Of a stretch of 64,000 nt of DNA, positions 36,089-44,628 are shown piece after piece. Every line of letters starts with the position of its first letter. The first letter of the stretch is position 1. Position numbers and translations under genes: made by a program. Below the pieces are notes generated by a model. It saw only the letters and a program-made list of their open reading frames with translations. It was not told the DNA's origin and did not search any database. The stretch is from Hydrocarboniclastica marina (GTDB taxonomy: Bacteria; Pseudomonadota; Gammaproteobacteria; Pseudomonadales; Oleiphilaceae): positions 4,030,692-4,094,691 of the forward strand of contig NZ_CP031093.1 in the NCBI RefSeq assembly GCF_004851605.1. Reading direction: 5' to 3'.

Positions 36089-39000
36089 TTGACGGGTCCG
36101 GGTCATCCAGCCCGGCTTCCCAACTCGCCCGCAGGACATCGTCGGTGTACGGGTTCTGCGGCGCGTCCGGGCCGAAACCAGAGATTGCCGCCCGCTGTCC
36201 AGCCTGATAAGCCTGCTCTACGCTGTCCTGCTCCGTTGTCTTGAAGCGCCGCGCCTTGATGCGCTCCTTCAGGTCCCGGATATCCTCACCTACCAGGCAA
36301 AGACTGGGCACCATCAGCAAGGTAATAAAGGTCGCGAACAGCACGCCAAAGGCCACAGCAACCGCCATCGGCGCAAGAAATCGGGCCTGCGTACTCTGCT
36401 CCATAATGAGTGGCGCTACCCCGGCAAACGTGGTTAACGTCGTCAGGATGACGGGACGGAAACGCTGACCTACAGCCTCAAGCACCGCTTCCCGCACTTC
36501 CCGACCGGCCGCCTTGAGTTCGTTAACCGCACTGATCAGCACTAGGTTGTCATTCACCACGACGCCGCTCACCGCAACAATGCCTACGATCGACCAGAGC
36601 GTCAGGTCATACCCGAGGAGTGCATGCCCGAGAAAGCCGCCGACCAGCCCGAACGGTATAGCGGTCAGGATCAGCATAGGCTGCCAATAGGTGCCGAACG
36701 CAACCGTAAGTATGAAGAACATCCCGGCGATGGCCAGCGCGTAACTGACCGTCAGATAAGTCATGAACTCGGCAATGGCCTTCGGTTTACCGGCAACGGA
36801 CCACTTGGTGCCCGGGTAACGCTGCACAGCTTCGGCCAACCAGTTTTGTTCCAACTCGGCCATGACCTGACCCGGAGACGCCAGGTGCTCATCGAGGTAG
36901 GCCGTAATCGTCGCGCTACGCTGATTGTCGTAATGGCTTATTACAGCAGGTGTGGATTGTTGGGAAAGCTCAGCCAGCGCGCCCAGGGGTGCAACAGACC
37001 CATCGCTCAGGGTTACCGGCAGCTGCTCAAGGTGCCAGATACTATCGCTCTGGTTTGCCGGCAAGCGCAGTACCACCGGCACATCGTGGTCACCTTCGGG
37101 CAATCGATCGACCACAGAGCCCTGGAAAGCAGCATTCACCTGGGTCCCGAGGTGCTGACGTGTCACACCCGCCAGCTCAGCGCCGGGCCGGGGATCGATC
37201 CCGATGCTGGTGAAGTGAGCTGTCATACTGTTGGAAATCTCATGGGTACCGTCGATGCGTTCAATCTGGCGCTGCAGTTCCACACTCAGTGTTTCCAGGA
37301 TTTCAAGGTCATCGTGGAACAGGTTGATATGAATGTCAGGTTTGACCTCATTGAGGCTGGCATGAAAGCGCTGTGAAACCGCACCTCTGATGGGGCCCTG
37401 CTGTTCCCGCCAAAGCCGGGCCACGCTGTCCGCGTTTGAGCCATTCTCGCCAGGCGCAAGCGCGATGCTCACTCTGGCACGGAGATGGGCACCCGCGTCG
37501 TGCGCCGTGGAGTACTTGTTGCGGCGGCCCTGCTCCGCATAGATATCGGTGACAACATCATTTTCGCCTTCGCTGTTCAGCTGGTCAGCCAGCGCCTGCG
37601 CAGATTGTTGCAGCGACTCAACCGCGCGCGCCACCTGGGCGTTACTGGTGCCTTCCGGGAAGGCGACGTCGACCATGACGATGTCGCCGTCAACCTTTGA
37701 AAACATCATGACTGTCAGCCAGCCGCTGTTCAGGAACGCAAGGCAAAGCAGAAAAATGCCAAAAAAGGCCGCCAGCAACGGATAGCGCTGGGTGGTTGCC
37801 CACCGAAGAAACGGCATGAACCGTTCCTGGACCCAGCGGTCGAAACGGCGGTTCACCGCCGCGCTGAAGAGGTCGCTGCGATCCGGTGGGCGCTTCATCG
37901 CGCTGTGAAGATGCGCGGGCAGAATCCACAGGGACTCGGCCAGCGACAGGATCAGAATGCCAATGGCGACTATGGGCACCACACGCATGAATTCGCCTTC
38001 CGGCCCCGGCAGAAACAGCATGGGCGCAAAAGCAAGAATAGTGGTCAGGATGGCGTAGGTAACGGGACCGGCCACCCGCTGGGTTCCAGCAATGACTGCG
38101 GCTCGGGTAGGGCCGTCTTCACGGCCCTGTTCATAAACGCTCTCGCCAACGACAGCGGCATCGTCAACCACAATCCCCAGCACCAGGATGAAGGCAAACA
38201 GCGAAATGGTGTTGAAGGACTGATCAAACAGTGGCAGTAAAATGCAGGCGCCCAACATGGAGACGGGAATGCCCAGCCCCACCCAGCCGGCCAGCCGCAA
38301 CCCCAGGAACACCCCGAGAATGACTACCAGCAACGCCAGGCCCTGGAGCGCGCTGCTCCACAGCAGTTGGGAGCGGCTTTCATACTGGATGGCGCTGTCC
38401 TCCCAGAGGATCAGCCGCATGCCCTCCGGAAGCTGGACCTCATGGACAAACTTCCTTACCTCAGCAGCAACATCGACCACATCCTGATTGCCGACCCGAT
38501 AGATATCGAGGGCTGCGGCAGGTTGGCCATTGAGCCAGGCGCCCATGGAGTCACGTCCAAATCCATCCTCCAACCGGGCGATACGGTCAAGGTAAAGGAC
38601 ATCACCATCCGGCCCCCGCCGGACCTCGACCTCCCGGTAGGCCTCCGGATCACTGATTTGCTCACCCGCCTGCAGCAGGGCATTGGACTGGTCGGTTCGC
38701 AGCAGGCCTCCCGTAACCCGTGTCACCTGATTGCGGATACTGTCCGCCAGTTCCGCGAAGGTCAGGTCGTAGCGGTAGAGGTCTTGCCGGGACACTTCAA
38801 TACCGAGTTCCCGGCTCGGCAAACCCTCCACTTCGACCTGGGCTATTGCCGGGGTCGAGAGCAGGTCTCTGCGCAGGCCCCGGGCCAGATTGTAGAGTTC
38901 ACGGGGTCGGGCGTCGCCCGTCAGCAGCACCCGGGCGACCCGGTTGCGAAAGATGACTTCTTCGACGACCGGCGGTTCGGCCGTTTCCGGCAGGCTGTCC

Positions 39001-39347
39001 AGGGCTACCGTGCGCGCCGCGATAAGATCGCGAACCGTCTGAACGTCGTAGCCCTCGAGCACATCCACCGTGATCGAACACAGGCCTTCCCGGGCTTCGC
39101 TACGAACGTCAGTAATTCCCTCGATACCCTCAATTGCAGTCTCCAGAGGCGTGCACAGCAGCTGTTCCGTGACTTCTGGAGGGCTACCGGCTAGCTTGCT
39201 GACGACGCCAATGCGCTCCAGTGGAACGTTCAGCAGTGTTTCCTGGCGGGTGTTGGGGATGGCCAACAGGCCGCCCAGGATCAACACCGCGGCCAACAGG
39301 TTGGCAACACGGGGGTTGTCGATAAACCATTCGATCGAGCCACGCAT
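36069..39347 (-). CDS. RND-family efflux permease (AcrB/HAE-like) with Rmf/CrpP-like tail
   Basis: A 1092-residue inner-membrane pump of the resistance-nodulation-division superfamily. Twelve helices and two large periplasmic loops are evident; the proton-relay aspartates lie in LVLGIVVDDAAVVGESVYEQ within helix 4. Residues about 1046-1085 after the last helix form a hydrophilic tail, AYQAGQRAAISGF then QNPYTDD and SWEAGLDD. It matches the Gx2A-x3-G...NPY...W-x2-G pattern of small ribosome modulation factor/CrpP-like proteins; this fusion is unusual. The gene's start overlaps the end of the membrane-fusion gene by one base. It is the fifth gene of an operon with GH3 and GNAT enzymes, so export of a conjugated product is likely. 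No TolC-type outer-membrane gene is present. Confidence 0.93.
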   Translation of the reverse strand: MRGSIEWFIDNPRVANLLAAVLILGGLLAIPNTRQETLLNVPLERIGVVSKLAGSPPEVTEQLLCTPLETAIEGIEGITDVRSEAREGLCSITVDVLEGYDVQTVRDLIAARTVALDSLPETAEPPVVEEVIFRNRVARVLLTGDARPRELYNLARGLRRDLLSTPAIAQVEVEGLPSRELGIEVSRQDLYRYDLTFAELADSIRNQVTRVTGGLLRTDQSNALLQAGEQISDPEAYREVEVRRGPDGDVLYLDRIARLEDGFGRDSMGAWLNGQPAAALDIYRVGNQDVVDVAAEVRKFVHEVQLPEGMRLILWEDSAIQYESRSQLLWSSALQGLALLVVILGVFLGLRLAGWVGLGIPVSMLGACILLPLFDQSFNTISLFAFILVLGIVVDDAAVVGESVYEQGREDGPTRAAVIAGTQRVAGPVTYAILTTILAFAPMLFLPGPEGEFMRVVPIVAIGILILSLAESLWILPAHLHSAMKRPPDRSDLFSAAVNRRFDRWVQERFMPFLRWATTQRYPLLAAFFGIFLLCLAFLNSGWLTVMMFSKVDGDIVMVDVAFPEGTSNAQVARAVESLQQSAQALADQLNSEGENDVVTDIYAEQGRRNKYSTAHDAGAHLRARVSIALAPGENGSNADSVARLWREQQGPIRGAVSQRFHASLNEVKPDIHINLFHDDLEILETLSVELQRQIERIDGTHEISNSMTAHFTSIGIDPRPGAELAGVTRQHLGTQVNAAFQGSVVDRLPEGDHDVPVVLRLPANQSDSIWHLEQLPVTLSDGSVAPLGALAELSQQSTPAVISHYDNQRSATITAYLDEHLASPGQVMAELEQNWLAEAVQRYPGTKWSVAGKPKAIAEFMTYLTVSYALAIAGMFFILTVAFGTYWQPMLILTAIPFGLVGGFLGHALLGYDLTLWSIVGIVAVSGVVVNDNLVLISAVNELKAAGREVREAVLEAVGQRFRPVILTTLTTFAGVAPLIMEQSTQARFLAPMAVAVAFGVLFATFITLLMVPSLCLVGEDIRDLKERIKARRFKTTEQDSVEQAYQAGQRAAISGFGPDAPQNPYTDDVLRASWEAGLDDPDPSIRVATQ

Positions 39348-40540
39348 TACTGGCGCGTCCTGGTGGCAGAGGCCAGCGTACTCGTCTCAGCGCCGGCTGC
39401 GTCCTTGGCTGAAGCCGGTCGGCCGCGCGCGCCTTCAAGCAAGTGCCTGTGTCCTTGCTCAAGCACCAGCTCGCCGACTTCAAGGCCCGCCGTTACGTAA
39501 ACGTTGGTCTGGTCGCGATGGGTCCATTGCACGGGCTTGCGGCGTAGTCGCTCGCCGTCGTCCAGGACCCAGACTTCTGACTTGCCAACCAGGGCCTCAC
39601 GTGGAAGCACAAAAACATCGTCCAGAACCGCGCCCTGAATCTCCGCTTCGACGTAGACGCCCGGCTCCAGGGGCAGCGTGCCCGGATCAACCGCGACTTC
39701 TGCAATAAGCCAGGTCATCTGGTTACGGTTCAACCCGCCTTCGCGCCGAGTAATCATGGCGGGCCAGACCCGCTCGCGCCCGCCAAAGCTTCCTCGCAGG
39801 ATAACCGGCACTTCAAGGGATGCCTGCACACTCATGAGGTCGGCATCCAGCAACTGGAGCCAGTCGTCGCGAACCGGCAGCCTCACCTCCGGTGTGCTGT
39901 AAAGCCGTCCCAGCGGTTCGCCTGCGCCGATCTGCTGGCCGGCAGAGACCGAGACCTGTTCCAAACGGCCTGAAAACGGCGCAACCAGAACACTCCGGCG
40001 CAACCGCCGCCGTGCCATCTGCAGGGTGGACTCGGCCGAGGCCAGACGGGCCCGGGCCTCACTGAGCTGAGGCTTGAACAACGCAAAGTCGGTTGCTTTG
40101 CTGCTGGCATTGCGCCGCGCCACTACTGCATTGGCCTCGACTTCCTGCAGGTGAAGGCGCGCCGCGCTTACCTGGTGTTCATACTGGGCCACATCCAGCA
40201 CAAAAGGTTCGGGGTCGAGCCGGGCCAGGGTCTGGCCAGACTCGACCCATCTACCGCTTTCAAAGGCTGGGTCGAGCTCGATGATTTCGCCGCTGGACTG
40301 CAAGCTCAGGGGGATGTGATGGCGAGCGCGGGCGATTCCCTGGCTCCGTAACGACAGCTGAACACGCTCCCGTTGGGCCAGTCGAACGGAGTACTCGGGT
40401 ATGGGTGTTACCTCAGCCCGTGTATGGGATTCCGGCGCAGCCAGGTAAACGCCCGCGATAAGGCCGGCAAACACCAGAACCACAGGTATCCAGGTCCAGC
40501 CCGGGTTGAACAGCCGACGAAACTTCGAGGTCGCATTCAT
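39347..40540 (-). CDS. RND efflux membrane-fusion (HlyD-like) adaptor
   Basis: A 397-residue adaptor protein. A helix anchors it near residues 15-33, followed by the split lipoyl domain (GEIIELDPAFESGRWVESGQ ... LVAPFSGRLEQVSVSAGQQI), an alpha-helical hairpin between them (about 105-180), a beta-barrel domain (about 215-300) and a C-terminal membrane-proximal domain. A C-terminal tail of about 30 residues rich in Ala/Thr/Arg is extra. The ATG overlaps nothing upstream; seven bases separate it from the GNAT stop. It works with the downstream RND pump, overlapping it by one base. Confidence 0.92.
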   Translation of the reverse strand: MNATSKFRRLFNPGWTWIPVVLVFAGLIAGVYLAAPESHTRAEVTPIPEYSVRLAQRERVQLSLRSQGIARARHHIPLSLQSSGEIIELDPAFESGRWVESGQTLARLDPEPFVLDVAQYEHQVSAARLHLQEVEANAVVARRNASSKATDFALFKPQLSEARARLASAESTLQMARRRLRRSVLVAPFSGRLEQVSVSAGQQIGAGEPLGRLYSTPEVRLPVRDDWLQLLDADLMSVQASLEVPVILRGSFGGRERVWPAMITRREGGLNRNQMTWLIAEVAVDPGTLPLEPGVYVEAEIQGAVLDDVFVLPREALVGKSEVWVLDDGERLRRKPVQWTHRDQTNVYVTAGLEVGELVLEQGHRHLLEGARGRPASAKDAAGAETSTLASATRTRQ

Positions 40541-40547
40541 AAGTTAA

Positions 40548-41642
40548 CTACAGCCGAGCTATGTCAGCAAAAGGTATGCGTCCAGCGTCCAGATCGGGAC
40601 GCGGATCAGCGCCATACGTCGTCAGAAAATGCCGACTCTCTAAAACATGTCGACGGTATCTGGCCAGCTCGTTGACCAGGGGATCCTGCTTGAAGAAACC
40701 GCACACCAGGGCGTCATACTCTCGGGTGAAACGGCTGCTGAGGTCCTGTAGGAGCAATTCGAAGCGCTCGGGCTGGTTATCCTCAATAAGAATGCTGTGA
40801 AGATTCAGGTAATGAAAACAGCCGCCTCTGGCAGGAAGGCGGGCTCCGCCGCGCAATGCGCTGCCAAAATTGTAGAATGGCCGCGCCAGCGCAATCGCCG
40901 GGGAGTAATCGACTACCCGGGTCTGCTTGAACGTTGCCTGATCCCATGTGCCGACCATACCGGTCAGCCGGCCCCGCTCGAACAGCAGCCAGTAGCTTTC
41001 CGGCTTCAGGCCGCGGTAGAACGGATCAGTACCCGTCAGCGCGCTGAAACGGTAGTACGGGTAAAACTGCTTGCGGGGCCCCTCCCGGTCCAGCAGCTCC
41101 TGCATCAGCGGCAGATCTTCTGCCGTTGCCGGACGGACCTCGCTGTTGCCGATTGCCACTTTTTTTGAGCGCCGCCCGTACAGCAAACTGGTCTCTATCT
41201 CGCCGCAGGGGTAAAAGCTCGGCAAGCCGGGGCGCGAGCCCCCGACCGACTTAATGTAATGCGCGTTGTCGGCAAGAATCACCGACTGCATCCACTCAGG
41301 CCCTTCAAGCACCTGCCGCAGCATCTGATAAATAGCCAGCATGGCGCTGCCGCCGCGGAAGGTCTGGTCAAGTCTCAGGTCATGTCCATAACGGACGGTC
41401 TCGACCGCACCATTCACAAACACTTCCCGATAGCCGACATTGAACAGGCCGACCAGCTCATCCCCATCGGGATGCTCTGCAACGTAGACATCAGGCTCTT
41501 TGCAGCTGACACGAGCGCCATAGAAGTAGTCCGGGGCCCGTTCGAAGGTCAGATGCAGTTTGCCTGGCTGGGAGTTGTTCGCGAGCAGCCTCAGTATAGC
41601 TGGGCTATCGTCCACCGTAGCGGCGCGGATATTCACACTCAC
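40548..41642 (-). CDS. Double GNAT-like N-acyltransferase
   Basis: A 364-residue protein that reads as two fused GNAT folds. The first (about residues 4-140) starts with NIRAATVDDSPAILRLLANN and contains VGLFNVGYREVFVNG. The second starts near residue 167 with SEVRPATAEDLPLMQELLDR and contains LTGMVGTWD. GNAT enzymes move an acyl group from acyl-CoA (or acyl-carrier protein) to an amine. The usual Q/RxxGxG/A acetyl-CoA loop is not clear in either half, so substrate class is uncertain. Its start overlaps the GH3 stop as ATGA, and the membrane-fusion gene begins seven bases after its stop: it is inside one operon with GH3 and an RND pump. Confidence 0.7.
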   Translation of the reverse strand: MSVNIRAATVDDSPAILRLLANNSQPGKLHLTFERAPDYFYGARVSCKEPDVYVAEHPDGDELVGLFNVGYREVFVNGAVETVRYGHDLRLDQTFRGGSAMLAIYQMLRQVLEGPEWMQSVILADNAHYIKSVGGSRPGLPSFYPCGEIETSLLYGRRSKKVAIGNSEVRPATAEDLPLMQELLDREGPRKQFYPYYRFSALTGTDPFYRGLKPESYWLLFERGRLTGMVGTWDQATFKQTRVVDYSPAIALARPFYNFGSALRGGARLPARGGCFHYLNLHSILIEDNQPERFELLLQDLSSRFTREYDALVCGFFKQDPLVNELARYRRHVLESRHFLTTYGADPRPDLDAGRIPFADIARL

Positions 41643-43291
41643 AACACTGCCTCCGCAGCGGCGTCCCGTCCTACGGGTGTCGCGCCCGGCAGATCACCTG
41701 GCCAGGAGCGCAGAGCCTCGATCTTTATGTTTCCTTCGATCATGCCGCGCGCGCTGCAAGCGTCCAGATAAACTTTCTGGGCATGCGGTACGCAAAGGCA
41801 GCGCGCCGGGTCGAGTTGACCCAGGTTACGGGCCAGCTTGTAGTGGAAATGCGCCTGCAGCGTCTCCTCCAGTTGTGCCGCAATCTCTGCTGCCCACTGT
41901 GTGTACTGCGACGGGCTTTTACCCTCTGGCGCATCAGCCATGACAACGTACGCAGGGTGTCCGGCAGCGCCGCCCTGGTCTGCCGCGAGAATAGTCACAG
42001 GCCCAACCCCGGCTGGCCACGCCAACGCATCCAGGGTCTGCTGCGCCAGAATCGTACTGATCTTTTCACCGACCATGTCCGAACCGTCATTGCGACCCAG
42101 GAAACGCAGGCAGGGCAGCTGGCCGTAGAAGTCGTCTACCACGAGCCGGTCGCTCATCTTGTATCGCAGCAGGCCGCTTCCCGTGGAAATCAGGGGGACC
42201 ACCTCCTGACCTCGGTCCAGCTTCCACGGCGGCAGTATCTCACCCGACGAGGCATCCTCGAACTCATAGACATGGGAAGTCGCGGCGAGCACGTGCTGAT
42301 CGCCCTGGGGGATGGTAACCACGCCCTCTGTCGCCCAGAGACCCTTGCCCTGGAACGCCGCCTGGGGCAGCCAACTGTGCAGGCGCTGTGCCCATCGCGT
42401 CGCACCAGCGGTGTCCCAGGCGCTGATCAACGCCAGCTGGGGCCAGAGCACGCGAAAAAAGTCTGCCTGAGGGACACCGTTCCAGTGACGGAGAATTGCT
42501 GCGCCCCCTTGGGACGTCGGCGCACGCAGGTGCTGCAGGCTCTCTTGCCTTGCGCCCCAGCTCCCGGTTGAGAGCGTCTCTATCAGTTCTTGCCGCCAGA
42601 GCCCGAGTTTCTCCAGCAAGCCCAGTGCAAACGTAGGGCTCCAGACAGAAATTGTGGTCAGGTCACGGCGTGAGGCCAGATAGGCCAGCGTCGCGTAAAG
42701 CGAGTCGTCAGACGTGGCGGCCAGGGACACAGCGTCTGGCACGGCCTGAGTACGGCTGGCCAGCCAACGCTTGCCGCCGGAGAGCAGCTTCATGTCGTCA
42801 TTGATATGGCCGCGCACAGCCTGACGCATGGATGTGGGCACCCAGGATAACGACCAGTAATGAGCGCCCCCACGGACACCCGGGTACCGCTTGTAAAGAT
42901 CACCCAGCCACGGTCCGATGGCAGCGTCCAGTTCGCGGAGAAATTGCTGGGTATAGGGAATCCATTTAAAAGCCGAGGTTGAGCCACTGGTCGGCTGGTA
43001 ACGCATCACTGGCGAAGAAGTCAGCAGGGGGGTACGCCCTGCGCGCTGGGCTTCGATAAGGGTACGCCAGTCGGCAAATTCGGTAACTGGCTGGCGTTCG
43101 GCGAACTGCTCCCAGCTCCAGCCTGAGGAGACCGAATGCTGGCGGTGACCGGTTACGCCCGAGACCTGGCCCAGCAAACGGCGCAGCTGGCTGCGTTGGG
43201 TAGCCTCAAGCGCGTTGGTGCAGCGCAGATAGTGTCTGCGCCCCGGCTGAAGGATACCCCGCAGCAGCGTGTGTCCGAGCCGATTAGTCAC
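41639..43291 (-). CDS. GH3-family acyl-acid amido synthetase-like protein
   Basis: A 550-residue protein of the GH3 family (PF03321), best known from plants, where GH3 enzymes adenylate an acid such as an auxin or jasmonate and couple it to an amino acid. The ATP-binding loop is visible as TSGSTSAFKW at residues 101-110; other family segments are ISVWSPTFALGLLEKL, LWATEGVV, HVYEFED and FLGRNDGSDMVGEKIS, the last close to the adenylation C-terminal hinge. The acid substrate and acceptor are unknown. Its ends overlap both neighbours by four bases (ATGA), so it is strictly co-translated with two GNAT-like genes. Together with the RND pump downstream, it may detoxify or tag an acid for export. 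Confidence 0.85.
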   Translation of the reverse strand: MTNRLGHTLLRGILQPGRRHYLRCTNALEATQRSQLRRLLGQVSGVTGHRQHSVSSGWSWEQFAERQPVTEFADWRTLIEAQRAGRTPLLTSSPVMRYQPTSGSTSAFKWIPYTQQFLRELDAAIGPWLGDLYKRYPGVRGGAHYWSLSWVPTSMRQAVRGHINDDMKLLSGGKRWLASRTQAVPDAVSLAATSDDSLYATLAYLASRRDLTTISVWSPTFALGLLEKLGLWRQELIETLSTGSWGARQESLQHLRAPTSQGGAAILRHWNGVPQADFFRVLWPQLALISAWDTAGATRWAQRLHSWLPQAAFQGKGLWATEGVVTIPQGDQHVLAATSHVYEFEDASSGEILPPWKLDRGQEVVPLISTGSGLLRYKMSDRLVVDDFYGQLPCLRFLGRNDGSDMVGEKISTILAQQTLDALAWPAGVGPVTILAADQGGAAGHPAYVVMADAPEGKSPSQYTQWAAEIAAQLEETLQAHFHYKLARNLGQLDPARCLCVPHAQKVYLDACSARGMIEGNIKIEALRSWPGDLPGATPVGRDAAAEAVL

Positions 43292-44097
43292 TGGACTCTC
43301 CCGACCTGCTGCGCCACGCCTGCGACGTTCTCGGCCTTGGCGGCGGCTGCAGCTTTTCGCGCCGCCATCGGCTTGCGCAGCGATTTCACGACGTAGGAGC
43401 CTATCGCGCGAAAGTTGATCACGCCGACACAGGGCAGCTCTGTCCCCTGCTGCCAGGTCGGATTGCTCTGTTCGAAGAAGTTGATTTTGGGATAGCGGGA
43501 TTTCAGGTCCTCAGAGATAGCGGCAACATCCCCGCGCAGGCGTTGTGCAGTCTCGCCAAAATCCAGTACCCCGCGCTTCGGGTCGAAGTGACCAGGGAAC
43601 AACTCGTCGCAATAGCTCCGCACTACCTTGCTCAGCTCGCCGTTGCGATTTTCCGGGTTGGGATAGTAATCGATAAAATTATTAGCCAACAGTAGATAGG
43701 TTTTATATCCTTTTGAGATCAGGAGCCAGAATACCGGAGTAGAGGGAGACTTGAATTTTTGCAGCAGGACATATCGGAAAAACGCCATGTGGAGCGCGTT
43801 GTTGCCCCAATACTTCTTCTCAATGATCGTGTCGCCACTGAAGACGCCGCGGCCTCGGGTATCGCCAATGTTGAACTTCATGTTGACGACCGTGGAGAAA
43901 CCGATGACGCGCTTGTCATGGCGTGTACGGACGAGTATCGCGCCGTCCTTTTTGCTCAGGTCGGCAATGAATGTTTCAACGCTGGTGTGCTCGTAGTACT
44001 GGCAGAAAACACCATACATCTGTTTGATGTCGCTAATGCTGATCCGATGGATAGGGCAGTAACGGGCGAAGATCTTTTCCTTAGTCTTAGTATCCAT
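43288..44097 (-). CDS. GNAT-like protein, first gene of the GH3/RND operon
   Basis: A 269-residue protein without a firm family match. The middle portion (VRTRHDKRVIGFSTVVNMKF, SGDTIIEKKYWGNNALHMAF) resembles the acceptor- and acyl-CoA-binding strands of GNAT enzymes, so an N-acyltransferase fold is likely. The C-terminal 30 residues are Ala/Lys rich. The first two-thirds of the gene use AT-rich codons (Ile ATA, Leu TTA) more often than neighbours, which may mean recent acquisition or a different origin. It starts the five-gene operon, its stop overlapping GH3 by four bases. The divergent MalT-type regulator lies 531 bases away. Confidence 0.55.
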   Translation of the reverse strand: MDTKTKEKIFARYCPIHRISISDIKQMYGVFCQYYEHTSVETFIADLSKKDGAILVRTRHDKRVIGFSTVVNMKFNIGDTRGRGVFSGDTIIEKKYWGNNALHMAFFRYVLLQKFKSPSTPVFWLLISKGYKTYLLLANNFIDYYPNPENRNGELSKVVRSYCDELFPGHFDPKRGVLDFGETAQRLRGDVAAISEDLKSRYPKINFFEQSNPTWQQGTELPCVGVINFRAIGSYVVKSLRKPMAARKAAAAAKAENVAGVAQQVGRVQ

Positions 44098-44628
44098 AGC
44101 TTACATCTCTTTTTGTTATGGGCCTCATACCAAGAGTCTTCGACCACTGCGTGCCTGCATTCTGGAAGAGCCCGAGACCAACTTTTACGTTTCTGCCAAG
44201 ATTACCCCGCTGCATCGCCGGCATTGAATGCCTGCAATCCTTGGCTTGGGTCCCTAGCGAATCGGTAGCGTATCGAGTCAGCTTTGGCCGGACACCCTCC
44301 CCTCAGGGGGGTGCGATCACCATCGGGTCCGATGACACAGGACTTTGCCCCCTCTAAAGGATGGCCCCTCTTTTAATTTCATGGTGTTAGCGCTTAACGG
44401 CCGCCGTATTATGTATATAAAGACGACGCGTTTTGCGTCACAATTCGAACTTAATTAATGGGGAGGGGGCATTGGGACATGTTAGCCTCGGCTAAGATGA
44501 ACAACTTAACAATTGCTAAATTTCAATAAATCAATAGCGAAAACGTTAAAGTGAACTCATATTCCGGTCATGTAAGGCACGATCTCGTGCCGCCGACCGG
44601 TAGCCGAAACACCAACTGACTGCCAGCC
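44098..44628. other. 531-bp divergent regulatory region
   Basis: This AT-rich region lies between the GH3/RND operon and the MalT-type regulator, so it should carry both promoters and the regulator's site. I see an inverted repeat GACGC-GTTTT-GCGTC at 44425-44439 and a TTAGCGCTTAA element near 44387, neither of known meaning. No gene is visible. Confidence 0.5.

Noticed and set aside
44425-44439. Inverted repeat GACGC-GTTTT-GCGTC as a terminator
   Set aside because: Only five base pairs, no T-run, and placed in the middle of a promoter region; kept only as a possible regulator site.
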